Shown here in pieces: positions 1 to 6,843 of a DNA stretch of 8,168 nt. The notes beneath the pieces were generated by a model. The model worked only from the letters and a program-made list of their open reading frames with translations. It had not been told where the DNA came from and did not search any database. The stretch's first letter is position 1. Each line of letters begins with the position of its first letter. The position numbers and the translations under genes are program-made. Source of the DNA: Acidobacteriaceae bacterium (GTDB lineage: Bacteria > Acidobacteriota > Terriglobia > Terriglobales > Acidobacteriaceae). Location of the stretch: the NCBI GenBank assembly GCA_003166055.1, contig PMWR01000287.1:7842-16009 (forward strand), given 5' to 3'.

Positions 1-599
1 ATGGTCGAGCCCTCGCGGTGCAGGTCGGCAAGCAAGTGCATCACGGCTTCGCCATTTTTCGAGTCCAGGTTGCCGGTGGGTTCGTCGGCCAGCAGGATGG
101 AGGGCGAGCCAGCCAAGGCGCGGGCCACGGCCACACGCTGCTGCTGACCACCGGAGAGCTGCGCTGGATAGTGGCGCATGCGATGTGCCATGTTGACGCG
201 CTCAAGCGCGTCTTTGACGCGGCCCTTGCGCTCCTGCGAGGGCATGCCGGCGCGATAGGTGAGCGGGAGCTCGACATTCTCTTCAACGGTGAGGTCGCCG
301 ATGAGATTGAAGCTCTGAAAGATGAATCCGATTTCCTGGTTGCGGATGCGCGAGCGGTCGCCGAAGCTCAGGTTTTCAACAGGCTTGCTGTTGAGCAGGT
401 ACTTGCCGCCGGTGGGCGTATCGAGCAGGCCGAGAATGGAGAGCAGCGTGGATTTGCCGCAGCCCGAAGGTCCGGACATGGCCACGTACTCGCCCCGCGA
501 GATGGTGAGGTGAATGCCGGAGAGCGCGTGCGTCTCCACTTCGTCGGTGTAGAAGACCTTGGTCAGGTCCTCGATTTCAATCAGCTTGTCGTTCGCCAT
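1..599 (-). CDS. ABC transporter ATP-binding protein, MacB/LolD type (partial)
   Basis: This is the cytoplasmic ATPase of an ABC transporter of the MacB/LolD/FtsE group, which powers efflux or extraction of substrates from the inner membrane. The 199 complete residues start at the ATG at 599-597, five bases after an AAGGGGG Shine-Dalgarno sequence (605-611). Visible motifs in order: Walker A GPSGCGKST (43-51), Q-loop FIFQSFNL (Q95), ABC signature LSGGQQQ (148-154), Walker B ILLADEP (168-174) and D-loop NLDS (177-180). The end, including the H-loop histidine, lies beyond the left edge, so this is truncation by the window and not a broken gene. It follows the adaptor gene on the same strand, as in MacA-MacB-type tripartite pumps, but here the ATPase is a separate protein rather than fused to the permease. 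The exact substrate cannot be told. The family call is firm. Confidence 0.95.
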   Translation of the reverse strand, partial: MANDKLIEIEDLTKVFYTDEVETHALSGIHLTISRGEYVAMSGPSGCGKSTLLSILGLLDTPTGGKYLLNSKPVENLSFGDRSRIRNQEIGFIFQSFNLIGDLTVEENVELPLTYRAGMPSQERKGRVKDALERVNMAHRMRHYPAQLSGGQQQRVAVARALAGSPSILLADEPTGNLDSKNGEAVMHLLADLHREGST

Positions 600-614
600 C
601 CTGTCCCCCTTGTT

Positions 615-720
615 AGTTGTCAGTTATCAGTTATCAGTTGTCCGTTGTCAGTTTTCAGTTGTCAGCCGCTGCCTGAGATCGACTTTGTTGCTGACAACTT
701 ACAACTGAAATCTGACAACT
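615..720. repeat. Heptamer repeat array with inverted copies (hairpin-forming)
   Basis: Seven consecutive 7-bp units run from 615 to 663: AGTTGTC, AGTTATC, AGTTATC, AGTTGTC, CGTTGTC, AGTTTTC, AGTTGTC. After a 29-bp spacer, four units of the reverse complement follow at 693-720: GACAACT, TACAACT, GAAATCT, GACAACT. Bases 644-662 can pair with 701-719 at 18 of 19 positions, so a transcript of this region could form a long hairpin with a 38-base loop. The array fills most of the 126-bp gap between the adaptor and the ATPase genes and ends six bases from the adaptor stop codon. I recall similar AGTTGTC-type arrays in intergenic regions of Acidobacteria, but this is memory and was not checked. It may be a selfish intergenic repeat, or may affect mRNA processing or expression ratio within the operon. 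Confidence 0.9.
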
Positions 721-725
721 TGTTC

Positions 726-1994
726 CTATTCCAGCCGTATCCGGTCCACACCATCCTCCCGCGACATATCGGAGAGGATCACTGTATCGCCTTCCTTCAA
801 ACCTTCGAGCACCTGGATCTCGTTCACCGACTCGCGGCCAACCTTAACCGGAACGCGCGTCGCGCCTTTGCCGTCGGGATCGATCTTGAAGAGGCTCAGC
901 GTGGAGTTCTCATTGCCCAGGGCCGGCCGGCCCACATAGAGCACATCGTTGAGCCGCTGCAGATCGATGGTTCCGTCGACGCTCAGGTCAGGCCGCGCCC
1001 CAGGCGGCAATGGTCCATCAAGAGCTACGTCAACGGTGACCGTTCCGTTCAATACGGATGGATCGATTCTGGAAACGTGCCCCGGAATAATACCGTTGTG
1101 GGTGTCAATCGAGGCAGGTTGGCCAATTTGGATGTCGCGCGCCTGGGTCTCGGCGATCTGTAGAGCGGCCTTCAATTTGTCCAACTGAATCACCTTGGCC
1201 ACCGACGTTCCCGCGGTCACGTGCTGGCCCACCTGCAAGGGAACAGGGAGCTGAGCCAGCACTCCGGAGATTCCGGCCCTCACGTGAAGCGCTTCCGATT
1301 GCTTCTGATAGAGATCAAGTTGGGCCTTGGCCTGTTCCACTTTGGTTTGGGCGGATGACAGTTGCACCTCGATCGCCTTCGCATTTACGTCGAGTTGCTC
1401 CTCTGAGAGCCTTTTCTGCGCGGTTAACTGCTCAGCGGTATTCTTCGACGCGCCTGCAACCACGCCGGAAACCACACCCAGCTTGTAAAGTTGTTCGTCC
1501 GTCTGCGCCTGCCGCAGGTCCGTTGCATAGGAGGAGTTCACCTGCGCCGCGGCGATTTTCTTATCCATCAACGTGCTTTGCAGCGTGGCGTTCAAACTCT
1601 TGTAGTCAGCCTGCGCTCCCTTGAGCGCCGATTGCGCACTGAGCAACTGCTGTTCAAGCTGAGGATCGCTCATGTCCATCACGACTGTGTCGGGCGTTAC
1701 CTTGGCGCCGGGCAGGGCGATGATGCGCACAACCGTGGCGTCGGTCTGCGCGGGGATCAGTTCGATCGAATCCTCGCGCGGCACCAGGCTGCCGGTTGAA
1801 CCGCGGACCTGGCGGATCATGTTTCCGCGCTTCACCGTATCCGGCCAGATTGTGGAGCGGTCGACCGTGGGAGCGGCCGGCTTGAGCCGCGAAACTGCAA
1901 CTATGGCTACGGTCAACAAGACCGCTCCGATGCCAGCCCAGGTTATGTACTGGCGTATCTTCTTCTTCCTTAAATCAGGGCGCGCAATATCCAT
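726..1994 (-). CDS. HlyD/MacA-family periplasmic adaptor subunit of an efflux transporter
   Basis: This 422-residue membrane-fusion protein links an inner-membrane transporter to an outer-membrane channel. A short basic cytoplasmic start (RKKKIRQ, about 9-15) is followed by one membrane anchor (about 18-36). A split lipoyl domain (about 82-110 and 237-270) surrounds a long Ala/Gln/Leu/Lys-rich hairpin predicted as coiled coil (about 111-236). A beta-barrel (about 275-345) and a membrane-proximal domain ending in VLEGLKEGDTVILSD follow. The ATG at 1994 is preferred; a GTG directly before it (1997) would add one residue. Neither has a visible Shine-Dalgarno sequence, and the predicted sigma-54 start site lies only about 1-4 bases upstream. 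The gene is followed by the ABC ATPase on the same strand, which points to a MacAB-type pump rather than an RND pump. The family is clear; the cargo is unknown. Confidence 0.92.
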   Translation of the reverse strand: MDIARPDLRKKKIRQYITWAGIGAVLLTVAIVAVSRLKPAAPTVDRSTIWPDTVKRGNMIRQVRGSTGSLVPREDSIELIPAQTDATVVRIIALPGAKVTPDTVVMDMSDPQLEQQLLSAQSALKGAQADYKSLNATLQSTLMDKKIAAAQVNSSYATDLRQAQTDEQLYKLGVVSGVVAGASKNTAEQLTAQKRLSEEQLDVNAKAIEVQLSSAQTKVEQAKAQLDLYQKQSEALHVRAGISGVLAQLPVPLQVGQHVTAGTSVAKVIQLDKLKAALQIAETQARDIQIGQPASIDTHNGIIPGHVSRIDPSVLNGTVTVDVALDGPLPPGARPDLSVDGTIDLQRLNDVLYVGRPALGNENSTLSLFKIDPDGKGATRVPVKVGRESVNEIQVLEGLKEGDTVILSDMSREDGVDRIRLE

Positions 1995-1997
1995 CAC

Positions 1998-2025
1998 GCA
2001 CTGTGTATAGCAGTTGCCGTGCCAA
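1998..2025 (-). promoter_or_regulatory. Sigma-54 (-24/-12) promoter of the efflux operon
   Basis: Reading the minus strand from 2025 down to 2009, the sequence is T TGGCACG GCAA CTGCT. It matches the known sigma-54 consensus YTGGCACGRNNNTTGCW at all fixed positions except one (C for T in the -12 element). The invariant GG (2023-2022) and GC (2011-2010) are separated by exactly 10 bases, as that sigma factor requires. Counting 12 bases on from the GC puts the transcription start near 1998, immediately before the adaptor start codon. The match and its place just upstream of an operon are seen; use by sigma-54 is inferred. Such promoters need an enhancer-binding ATPase, which is not encoded in the window. 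Confidence 0.72.
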
Positions 2026-2117
2026 AGATGGGTCTTTCAATGATGTTGAAAAGAAAGGGCTTCTGGCTGGATGCTTGGCAGGTGTCGAGGTACGAGGTGA
2101 CCGATCACGAAGTCGAT

Positions 2118-2143
2118 TGTCCGTTTTCGGACAGTTGCGGATA
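2118..2143. promoter_or_regulatory. Dyad TGTCCG-TTTT-CGGACA with a third half-site, candidate enhancer site
   Basis: A perfect 6-bp inverted repeat (TGTCCG 2118-2123, CGGACA 2128-2133) has a 4-base TTTT centre. A further near copy of the half-site, CGGATA, sits at 2138-2143, exactly 10 bp (one helical turn) after the second arm. The dyad centre is about 127 bp upstream of the predicted sigma-54 start, inside the usual range for enhancer-binding-protein sites. No T-run follows either arm, and the stem is short, so a terminator is less likely. The symmetry is seen directly; binding by an NtrC-type activator is inferred. Confidence 0.6.
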
Positions 2144-2176
2144 GTTGAGGTGCGCGTTCCCAGGTCACTAAATCGA

Positions 2177-2203
2177 GATCCATCGGCAAGCTCGGGACAG
2201 GCT
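2177..2203. repeat. Degenerate copy of a dispersed GCAAGCTC..GGACAGGC repeat
   Basis: The stretch containing TCGGCAAGCTCGGGACAGGC closely resembles a short sequence (TTCGACAAGCTCAGGACAGGC and variants) that I recall as repeated between genes in many unrelated bacterial genomes. It lies 17 bases beyond the stop codon of the Lrp-family gene. It has only weak self-complementarity (AAGC/GCTT around 2188-2204), so it is not an obvious terminator. Recognition is from memory; the copy number in this genome cannot be seen from one window. Confidence 0.55.
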
Positions 2204-2219
2204 TCAGGGCACCAGGAAT

Positions 2220-2729
2220 TTACTTGCCGGTGTGGAATTTGGCGACGATCTTTTCGGTGATTGTGCGTTGCAATACCGGGGACGAAAGCACGGTGGCTGT
2301 CGATGTGGTGCCGTAGTGTCCCATCTTGTCGAGAAAGGCTTCAAGGTGCACGACCGAGACCACGCGCGCCTTGACGATGAAGGAGTCGGAACCGGTGACG
2401 CGATGGCATTCGAGAACCTCTTCCCAGGTCTTTACGTGCTGCTGAAAGGTGCGCACCAGCGATTCGGGGCCTGCCATGGAGAGGCGCACGAATATCTGGA
2501 TGGGCATGCCCAACCGCTCCAGGCTGATGTCAGCGTGAAAGCCGCGGATGACACCATGTTTCTCGAGCCGGTGAACGCGTTCGGCGACGGCCGGGGTGGT
2601 CAGTCCGACGCGCCGGCCCAGTTCAGCCCATGAGAGCCGCGCGTCCTGCTGCAGCTCTTCAATAATCTTCCAATCGATGCGATCCAGTTCGGCGGTCTCG
2701 GTGCGCTGGCTGTATCGGTTCGGTATCAT
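2220..2729 (-). CDS. Lrp/AsnC-family transcriptional regulator
   Basis: This 169-residue DNA-binding protein belongs to the leucine-responsive/AsnC family, which usually senses amino acids and often controls a divergent neighbour. The N-terminal helix-turn-helix starts at LDRIDWKII (15-23) and has recognition helix TTPAVAERVHRLEKHGVI (44-61). The C-terminal ligand-binding/oligomerisation (RAM) domain follows from about 76, with the typical VTGSDSFIVKA segment (111-121). The 13 or so residues before the HTH are a family-variable extension. The ATG at 2729 is supported by AGGAGAG (2735-2741) at good spacing. The gene is divergent from hmgA with a 146-bp shared control region, so it probably regulates the phenylalanine/tyrosine catabolic genes, perhaps with an aromatic amino acid or pathway intermediate as ligand. 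The family is certain; target and ligand are inferred. Confidence 0.93.
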   Translation of the reverse strand: MIPNRYSQRTETAELDRIDWKIIEELQQDARLSWAELGRRVGLTTPAVAERVHRLEKHGVIRGFHADISLERLGMPIQIFVRLSMAGPESLVRTFQQHVKTWEEVLECHRVTGSDSFIVKARVVSVVHLEAFLDKMGHYGTTSTATVLSSPVLQRTITEKIVAKFHTGK

Positions 2730-2745
2730 GCATTCTCTCCTTCGA

Positions 2746-2780
2746 TTGAAAGGACATTACCAGTTTTTTCTTAAGAATGT
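2746..2780. promoter_or_regulatory. Palindrome and AT-rich core of the divergent Lrp-family/hmgA control region
   Basis: The 146-bp gap between the two divergent genes has an AT-rich core with a perfect 10-bp palindrome, TTCTTAAGAA (2768-2777). CAGTTTTTTCTTAAG (2761-2775) loosely resembles the degenerate E. coli Lrp site (about 10 of 15 positions). A TTGAAA (2746-2751) on the plus strand and a TTTACA on the minus strand (2785-2780) could be -35 boxes for hmgA and the regulator, but the matching -10 boxes are poor, so promoter positions stay uncertain. The operator role is inferred from the position between a regulator and its likely target. Further on, GCGGATGCG is directly repeated (2821-2829, 2831-2839) in the hmgA leader, with no evident role. 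Confidence 0.4.
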
Positions 2781-2875
2781 AAATCGACTACCGGCAGATC
2801 GCCATCGAATCGAATTGCCTGCGGATGCGGGCGGATGCGATACTGCCGAACGCGAGTAGAAGATGGAGCTTCCCC

Positions 2876-4186
2876 ATGGCTCAACACAAAAGTGAGACCG
2901 GATATCAGACCGGATTTGGAAACGAGTTCGCCACCGAAGCCGTTGCCGGTGCGCTGCCGCAGGGACAGAACACGCCGCAGCATGCGCCGCTTGGGCTTTA
3001 CACGGAACAGATCAGCGGCACTGCATTCACCGCTCCGCGCGCGCTCAACCGCCGCACCTGGAGTTACCGCATCCGGCCCTCGGTGATGCACGAGCCGTAC
3101 CACGAGTTTCCGCAGTCCACACTGCTGCGCAGCGGCCCGTTTAGCGAGGCGCCCACGCCGCCCAACCAGATGCGCTGGAACCCGCTTCCCATTCCGGATA
3201 GCGAAACCGACCTAGTGGAGGGTTTGGCGACGCTGGGCGGAAACGGCGACCCGGCGATGCAGGATGGCGTTGGTATTCATCTTTATGGGTCCAACGCTTC
3301 CATGCACAATCGCTTCTTCTACAACGCCGATGGCGAGATGTTGATTCTGCCGCAACAGGGCAGGCTGTTGCTGCGCACCGAACTCGGCATTCTGGACGTT
3401 GCGCCGGGCGAGTTAGCGGTGATTCCGCGGGGCATAAAGTTTCGCGCGGAGCTGCCCGACGGGACGGCGCGCGGTTACATCTGCGAGAACTATGGGCAGA
3501 CGTTCCGTTTGCCTGAACTGGGTCCGATCGGGGCCAACGGTTTGGCAAATACGCGCGATTTTCTCACGCCGGTCGCAGCCTATGAGGATTGCGAAGGTTC
3601 TTTCGAGGTGATCGCAAAGTTCCTCGGCAAGCTGTGGCGTGCGGAGATTGACCACTCGCCGCTGGACGTGGTGGCGTGGCACGGCAACTACGCGCCGTAC
3701 AAGTACGACATGGCGCTCTTCAACTGCATCAACACAGTCAGCTTCGATCATCCCGATCCGTCCATCTTCACTGTGCTGACTGCACCATCGGGTTTGCCGG
3801 GCACGGCTAATGTGGACTTTGCGATTTTCCCGCCGCGATGGATGGTGGCCGAACACACCTTCCGTCCGCCTTGGTTTCACCGCAACATGATGAATGAATT
3901 CATGGGGCTAATCCTCGGTCAGTACGACGCGAAGGCGGAGGGATTTTTACCTGGCGGCGCCAGTCTGCACAACTGCATGTCGGGCCATGGACCGGACGCG
4001 GAGACCTTTGAGCGCGCCAGCAACGCCGAATTGAAGCCGCATTACATCGACGGCACGCTGGCCTTCATGTTTGAGACCCGGCTGCCGGTGCGGCCCACGC
4101 GGTTTGCGCTGGAAGAGAAGATCCTGCAGCACGAATACTACGAATGCTGGCAGAGCCTGAAGAAAAACTTCCACGGGGCATCATAA
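2876..4186 (+). CDS. hmgA: Homogentisate 1,2-dioxygenase
   Basis: This Fe(II) enzyme opens the ring of homogentisate with O2 to give maleylacetoacetate, the central step of tyrosine catabolism. The 436-residue length is typical for the family. The start of the protein, [11 protein letters not shown] (8-18), is a family hallmark. The three iron ligands are present: His335 in PPWFHRN, Glu341 in MNEFMGL and His371 in SGHGPD, in the same numbering as in the human enzyme as I remember it. [13 protein letters not shown] (267-279) holds the conserved active-site histidine (His269). The ATG at 2876 is chosen because GGAG (2865-2868) sits seven bases upstream; an in-frame ATG at 2825 would add 17 non-homologous residues. 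It is the first gene of the plus-strand catabolic cluster, divergent from the Lrp-family regulator, and is followed by fahA after 53 bases. Confidence 0.98.
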   Translation: MAQHKSETGYQTGFGNEFATEAVAGALPQGQNTPQHAPLGLYTEQISGTAFTAPRALNRRTWSYRIRPSVMHEPYHEFPQSTLLRSGPFSEAPTPPNQMRWNPLPIPDSETDLVEGLATLGGNGDPAMQDGVGIHLYGSNASMHNRFFYNADGEMLILPQQGRLLLRTELGILDVAPGELAVIPRGIKFRAELPDGTARGYICENYGQTFRLPELGPIGANGLANTRDFLTPVAAYEDCEGSFEVIAKFLGKLWRAEIDHSPLDVVAWHGNYAPYKYDMALFNCINTVSFDHPDPSIFTVLTAPSGLPGTANVDFAIFPPRWMVAEHTFRPPWFHRNMMNEFMGLILGQYDAKAEGFLPGGASLHNCMSGHGPDAETFERASNAELKPHYIDGTLAFMFETRLPVRPTRFALEEKILQHEYYECWQSLKKNFHGAS

Positions 4187-4239
4187 TCGAATCGAGAGCA
4201 AACATTTCCCGTCGTGAGTCGGAATTGAGATCGCGATCG

Positions 4240-5541
4240 TTGATCGAAGAGTGGGCCAGAACGAGCTGGATCGATTCGGCGAACGACGCCGTGTGCGGAT
4301 TCCCGCTGCAGTCGCTTCCCTACTGCGTTTATGCGGCGAAGGACGGACACGCGCGCATAGGTGTGGGGATCGGCGCATTCGTGCTCGACCTGCAACATTG
4401 CGCCCGCGGCGGCCTTTTTGAGGGAATTCCGTCAGAGGTTCAGGCGGCTTCGACAGAGCGCTCTCTCAATGCATTGATGACATGCGATGCGGCTGCACAC
4501 GCTTCGCTGCGCAGGCGGTTGATGGACCTGCTCGATGCGGGCGTAGACGGGGCCACTCGCGAGGCGGTTGGCCTGGCGCTCACGCCAATCGTTGAAGCAA
4601 CGCTGCTGAAGCCTGTGGAGGCCGCCAACTACACCGACTTTTACGCATCGATTCATCACGCGACCCGCGTGGGACGGCTCTTTCGACCCGAACAGCCGCT
4701 GCTGCCCAACTACAAATTCGTCCCCATCGGCTACCATGGGCGGGCTTCATCGCTTGTCGTAGGCGGGACGCCGGTGCGCAGGCCGCATGGCCAGACCAAG
4801 CCGGTTGACGGCGGCGTTCCCAGCTTTTGCCCCACAAAGTTTCTCGATTATGAAGTCGAGGTTGGCGTGTACATAGCTGGAGGTAATTCGCTCGGAACGC
4901 CTGTGGGCATTGATCGTGCGGGGGAACGCATCTTTGGACTTTCACTGGTGAACGACTGGTCGGCGCGCGATGTGCAGTCGTGGGAGTATCAGCCGCTGGG
5001 GCCGTTCCTGGGGAAGAGCTTTGCGACCAGCGTTTCACCGTGGGTGGCGCCAATGGCCGCGCTCGAACCGTTCCGCGTGCCGGTCGCGGAACGCGCAGCC
5101 GGCGACCCCGCGCCGCTTCCATATCTCTTCGACGAAGCGGATCAAGCACGCGGAGCAATCAACCTGACGCTTGAAGCGTTGCTGATCACAACAGCAATGC
5201 GCGCCGCGGGTGATGGGCCCTACCGGCTGAGCAGCGCCAATCTGCGCGATTTGTATTGGACGCCGGCGCAGATGATCGCCCACCACACCAGCAACGGCTG
5301 CAACCTGTTGCCGGGCGACTTGCTGGCAACAGGCACAGTGTCCGGCGCTGAGGAAAGCAGCGCGGGCTGCCTGCTCGAATTGACGAGCGGCGGCAAGCTG
5401 CCAATTCAACTGCCGAATGGAGAAACCCGGACCGCGCTTGAGGATGGCGATGAGATGATTCTGCGCGGGTATTGCCGGCGCGAGGGCTATCCGCGCGTCT
5501 CGGTTGGCGAGTGCCGCGGGCTGATATTGCCAGCCGTTTAG
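4240..5541 (+). CDS. fahA: Fumarylacetoacetase (fumarylacetoacetate hydrolase)
   Basis: It hydrolyses fumarylacetoacetate to fumarate and acetoacetate, the last step of homogentisate breakdown. With the TTG start at 4240 it has 433 residues, a normal length. Residues known from mammalian FAH are all found: metal ligand Asp133 and Tyr135 (YTDFY), catalytic His140 (IHHAT), Arg149, Tyr165 (IGYHGR), Glu205/Glu207 (DYEVEVG), Asp239-Trp240 (NDWSARD), Lys259 (LGKSF), Thr366 (ATGTVSG) and Glu380. The start is uncertain. Homology begins around RTSWIDSAND, eight residues into this model. The only upstream ATG (4144) lies inside hmgA, and the stretch after it has codon use unlike the rest (ATA, AGA, low GC3). 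TTG at 4225 or 4240 is therefore more likely, although neither has a clear Shine-Dalgarno sequence. The function call is firm. Confidence 0.95.
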   Translation: MIEEWARTSWIDSANDAVCGFPLQSLPYCVYAAKDGHARIGVGIGAFVLDLQHCARGGLFEGIPSEVQAASTERSLNALMTCDAAAHASLRRRLMDLLDAGVDGATREAVGLALTPIVEATLLKPVEAANYTDFYASIHHATRVGRLFRPEQPLLPNYKFVPIGYHGRASSLVVGGTPVRRPHGQTKPVDGGVPSFCPTKFLDYEVEVGVYIAGGNSLGTPVGIDRAGERIFGLSLVNDWSARDVQSWEYQPLGPFLGKSFATSVSPWVAPMAALEPFRVPVAERAAGDPAPLPYLFDEADQARGAINLTLEALLITTAMRAAGDGPYRLSSANLRDLYWTPAQMIAHHTSNGCNLLPGDLLATGTVSGAEESSAGCLLELTSGGKLPIQLPNGETRTALEDGDEMILRGYCRREGYPRVSVGECRGLILPAV

Positions 5542-5623
5542 ATTAACCTTCGATTCTTAGGTCGATAGCGGCTTTTACCAATCAAAAAGAAGACAACCGT
5601 CGTTATCTTCCTTCTTTCCGGTA

Positions 5624-5652
5624 TTCAAAGTCCCCATCCAGCGGCCTATGCT
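5624..5652 (+). promoter_or_regulatory. Possible sigma-70-type promoter for hppD-phhA
   Basis: In the 177-bp gap between fahA and hppD, TTCAAA (5624-5629) and TATGCT (5647-5652) each match four of six bases of the -35 and -10 consensus and are 17 bp apart. Transcription would begin about 60 bp before the hppD ATG. The gap also has a weak AAAGAAG/CTTCTTT inverted repeat (5586-5592, 5611-5617), AT-only in character and not a convincing terminator. A separate promoter would explain the gap, but the match is modest and read-through from hmgA is equally possible. Confidence 0.3.
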
Positions 5653-5718
5653 CATGGTCAGCAAGTGATGAGGATCACCCCGATTCCCGATCCTGCATCA
5701 CAACAACCGGAGGTCCCG

Positions 5719-6843
5719 ATGGCAACTCTTGCGTCCAGCACGCTGATGACCGGGCAGGATTTCCTGCCCTTGAAAGGCACGGACCACGTGGAGTTCTACG
5801 TGGGCAACGCGCGCCAGGCAGCCTACTTCTATCGCACCGCCTTCGGCATGAAACTGGTAGCGTATGCCGGACCGGAGACGGGCCTGCGCGATCGCGCCTC
5901 GTATGTAGTGGAGCAAGGTAAGGTTCGCTTCGTATTCACCACCGCGCTGCGTCCCGTCGGACCGATTGCAGAGCACGTGGCGAAGCACGGCGATGGAGTT
6001 CACGCGATCGCATTGTGGGTAGACGACGCGCGCCAGGCGTGGCTGGAGACAACAGCTCGCGGCGCGCGCAGCGTTGCCGAGCCAACTGAGACAGCCGATG
6101 AATATGGCCGCGTGACCACCTCGTCGATTGCGGCCTATGGCGACACGATTCACACCTTCGTCGACCGCGGCCACTATAACGGAGCATTTCTGCCTGGCTA
6201 TCGCACCGAGAAGGCAGACACCGTGGCACGACCCACCGGCCTCAAGCACGTCGATCACATGGTGGGCAACGTAGGCTGGCACGCGATGGACGAGTGGGTT
6301 GACTTCTACGCGCGGGTGATGGGCTTTCAGCTTTATCAGCACTTCGACGATAAGGACATTTCGACCGAGTTCTCGGCGCTGATGTCGAAGGTGATGTCGA
6401 ACGGAAACGGCTACGTGAAGTTTCCCATCAACGAGCCGGCAGAAGGCCGCCGCCGCTCGCAGATTGAGGAGTATCTCGACTTCTACCAGGGCCCGGGCGT
6501 GCAGCACATTGCGCTGGCCACCGACGATATTCTCGACACCGTTTCGCGGATGCAGGCGCAGGGCGTTGAGTTTCTGACCGTGCCGCACAACTACTACACA
6601 GAGCTGGCGGCGCGCGTGGGACCGATCGACGAGCCCATCGAACAACTTGAGCGGCTGGGGATTCTGGTGGATCGCGACGATGAGGGCTACATGCTGCAGA
6701 TCTTCACGCGGCCGGTGGAAGACCGACCGACGCTGTTCTACGAAATCATTCAGCGCAAGGGCAGCCGGAGCTTCGGCAAAGGCAACTTCAAGGCGCTGTT
6801 TGAAGCCATCGAGCGCGAGCAGGCTCTGAGAGGAAATCTCTAA
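5719..6843 (+). CDS. hppD: 4-Hydroxyphenylpyruvate dioxygenase
   Basis: This Fe(II) enzyme converts 4-hydroxyphenylpyruvate plus O2 to homogentisate and CO2, giving the substrate of HmgA. The 374 residues hold two vicinal-oxygen-chelate domains (about 20-150 and 175-330). The iron ligands are seen: His180 in KHVDHMVGN, His263 in VQHIAL and Glu342 in LFYEIIQR. Gln327 in LQIFT is also conserved. The C-terminal helix motif FGKGNFKALFEAIE (352-365) closes the active site; it is preceded by GSRS where many homologues have GARG. The ATG at 5719 is chosen because GGAGG (5709-5713) lies five bases before it; in-frame GTG (5665) and ATG (5668) would add 17-18 residues not expected in the family. The stop overlaps the phhA start (TAATG), implying coupled translation. 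Confidence 0.97.
   Translation: MATLASSTLMTGQDFLPLKGTDHVEFYVGNARQAAYFYRTAFGMKLVAYAGPETGLRDRASYVVEQGKVRFVFTTALRPVGPIAEHVAKHGDGVHAIALWVDDARQAWLETTARGARSVAEPTETADEYGRVTTSSIAAYGDTIHTFVDRGHYNGAFLPGYRTEKADTVARPTGLKHVDHMVGNVGWHAMDEWVDFYARVMGFQLYQHFDDKDISTEFSALMSKVMSNGNGYVKFPINEPAEGRRRSQIEEYLDFYQGPGVQHIALATDDILDTVSRMQAQGVEFLTVPHNYYTELAARVGPIDEPIEQLERLGILVDRDDEGYMLQIFTRPVEDRPTLFYEIIQRKGSRSFGKGNFKALFEAIEREQALRGNL

Noticed and set aside
615..720. Heptamer array as a CRISPR
   Set aside because: The units are 7 bp with no spacers between them and no cas genes nearby.
18..1163. Open frame of 381 codons on the plus strand
   Set aside because: It is antisense to the ABC ATPase and the adaptor, and runs through the heptamer array. 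The opposite strand has full family motifs, so this is a high-GC shadow frame.
2118..2133. TGTCCG-TTTT-CGGACA as a terminator of the Lrp-family gene
   Set aside because: The stem is only 6 bp, no T-run follows on either strand, and it lies about 90 bases after the stop; the distance to the sigma-54 promoter makes an activator site more plausible.
2003..2260. Small plus-strand open frame of 85 codons between the adaptor and the Lrp-family gene
   Set aside because: It covers the sigma-54 promoter, the dyad and the dispersed repeat, whose translation gives low-complexity Ser/Ala/Gly text, and runs into the regulator gene antisense. No ribosome-binding site or homology is seen.
5586..5617. AAAGAAG/CTTCTTT inverted repeat after fahA as a terminator
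   Set aside because: The stem has only two G-C pairs and an 18-base loop, and no T-run beyond the arm itself, so it should not terminate efficiently.
5698..6645. Open frame of 315 codons on the minus strand
   Set aside because: Antisense to hppD, with no recognisable motif; hppD has all ligands in the sense frame.
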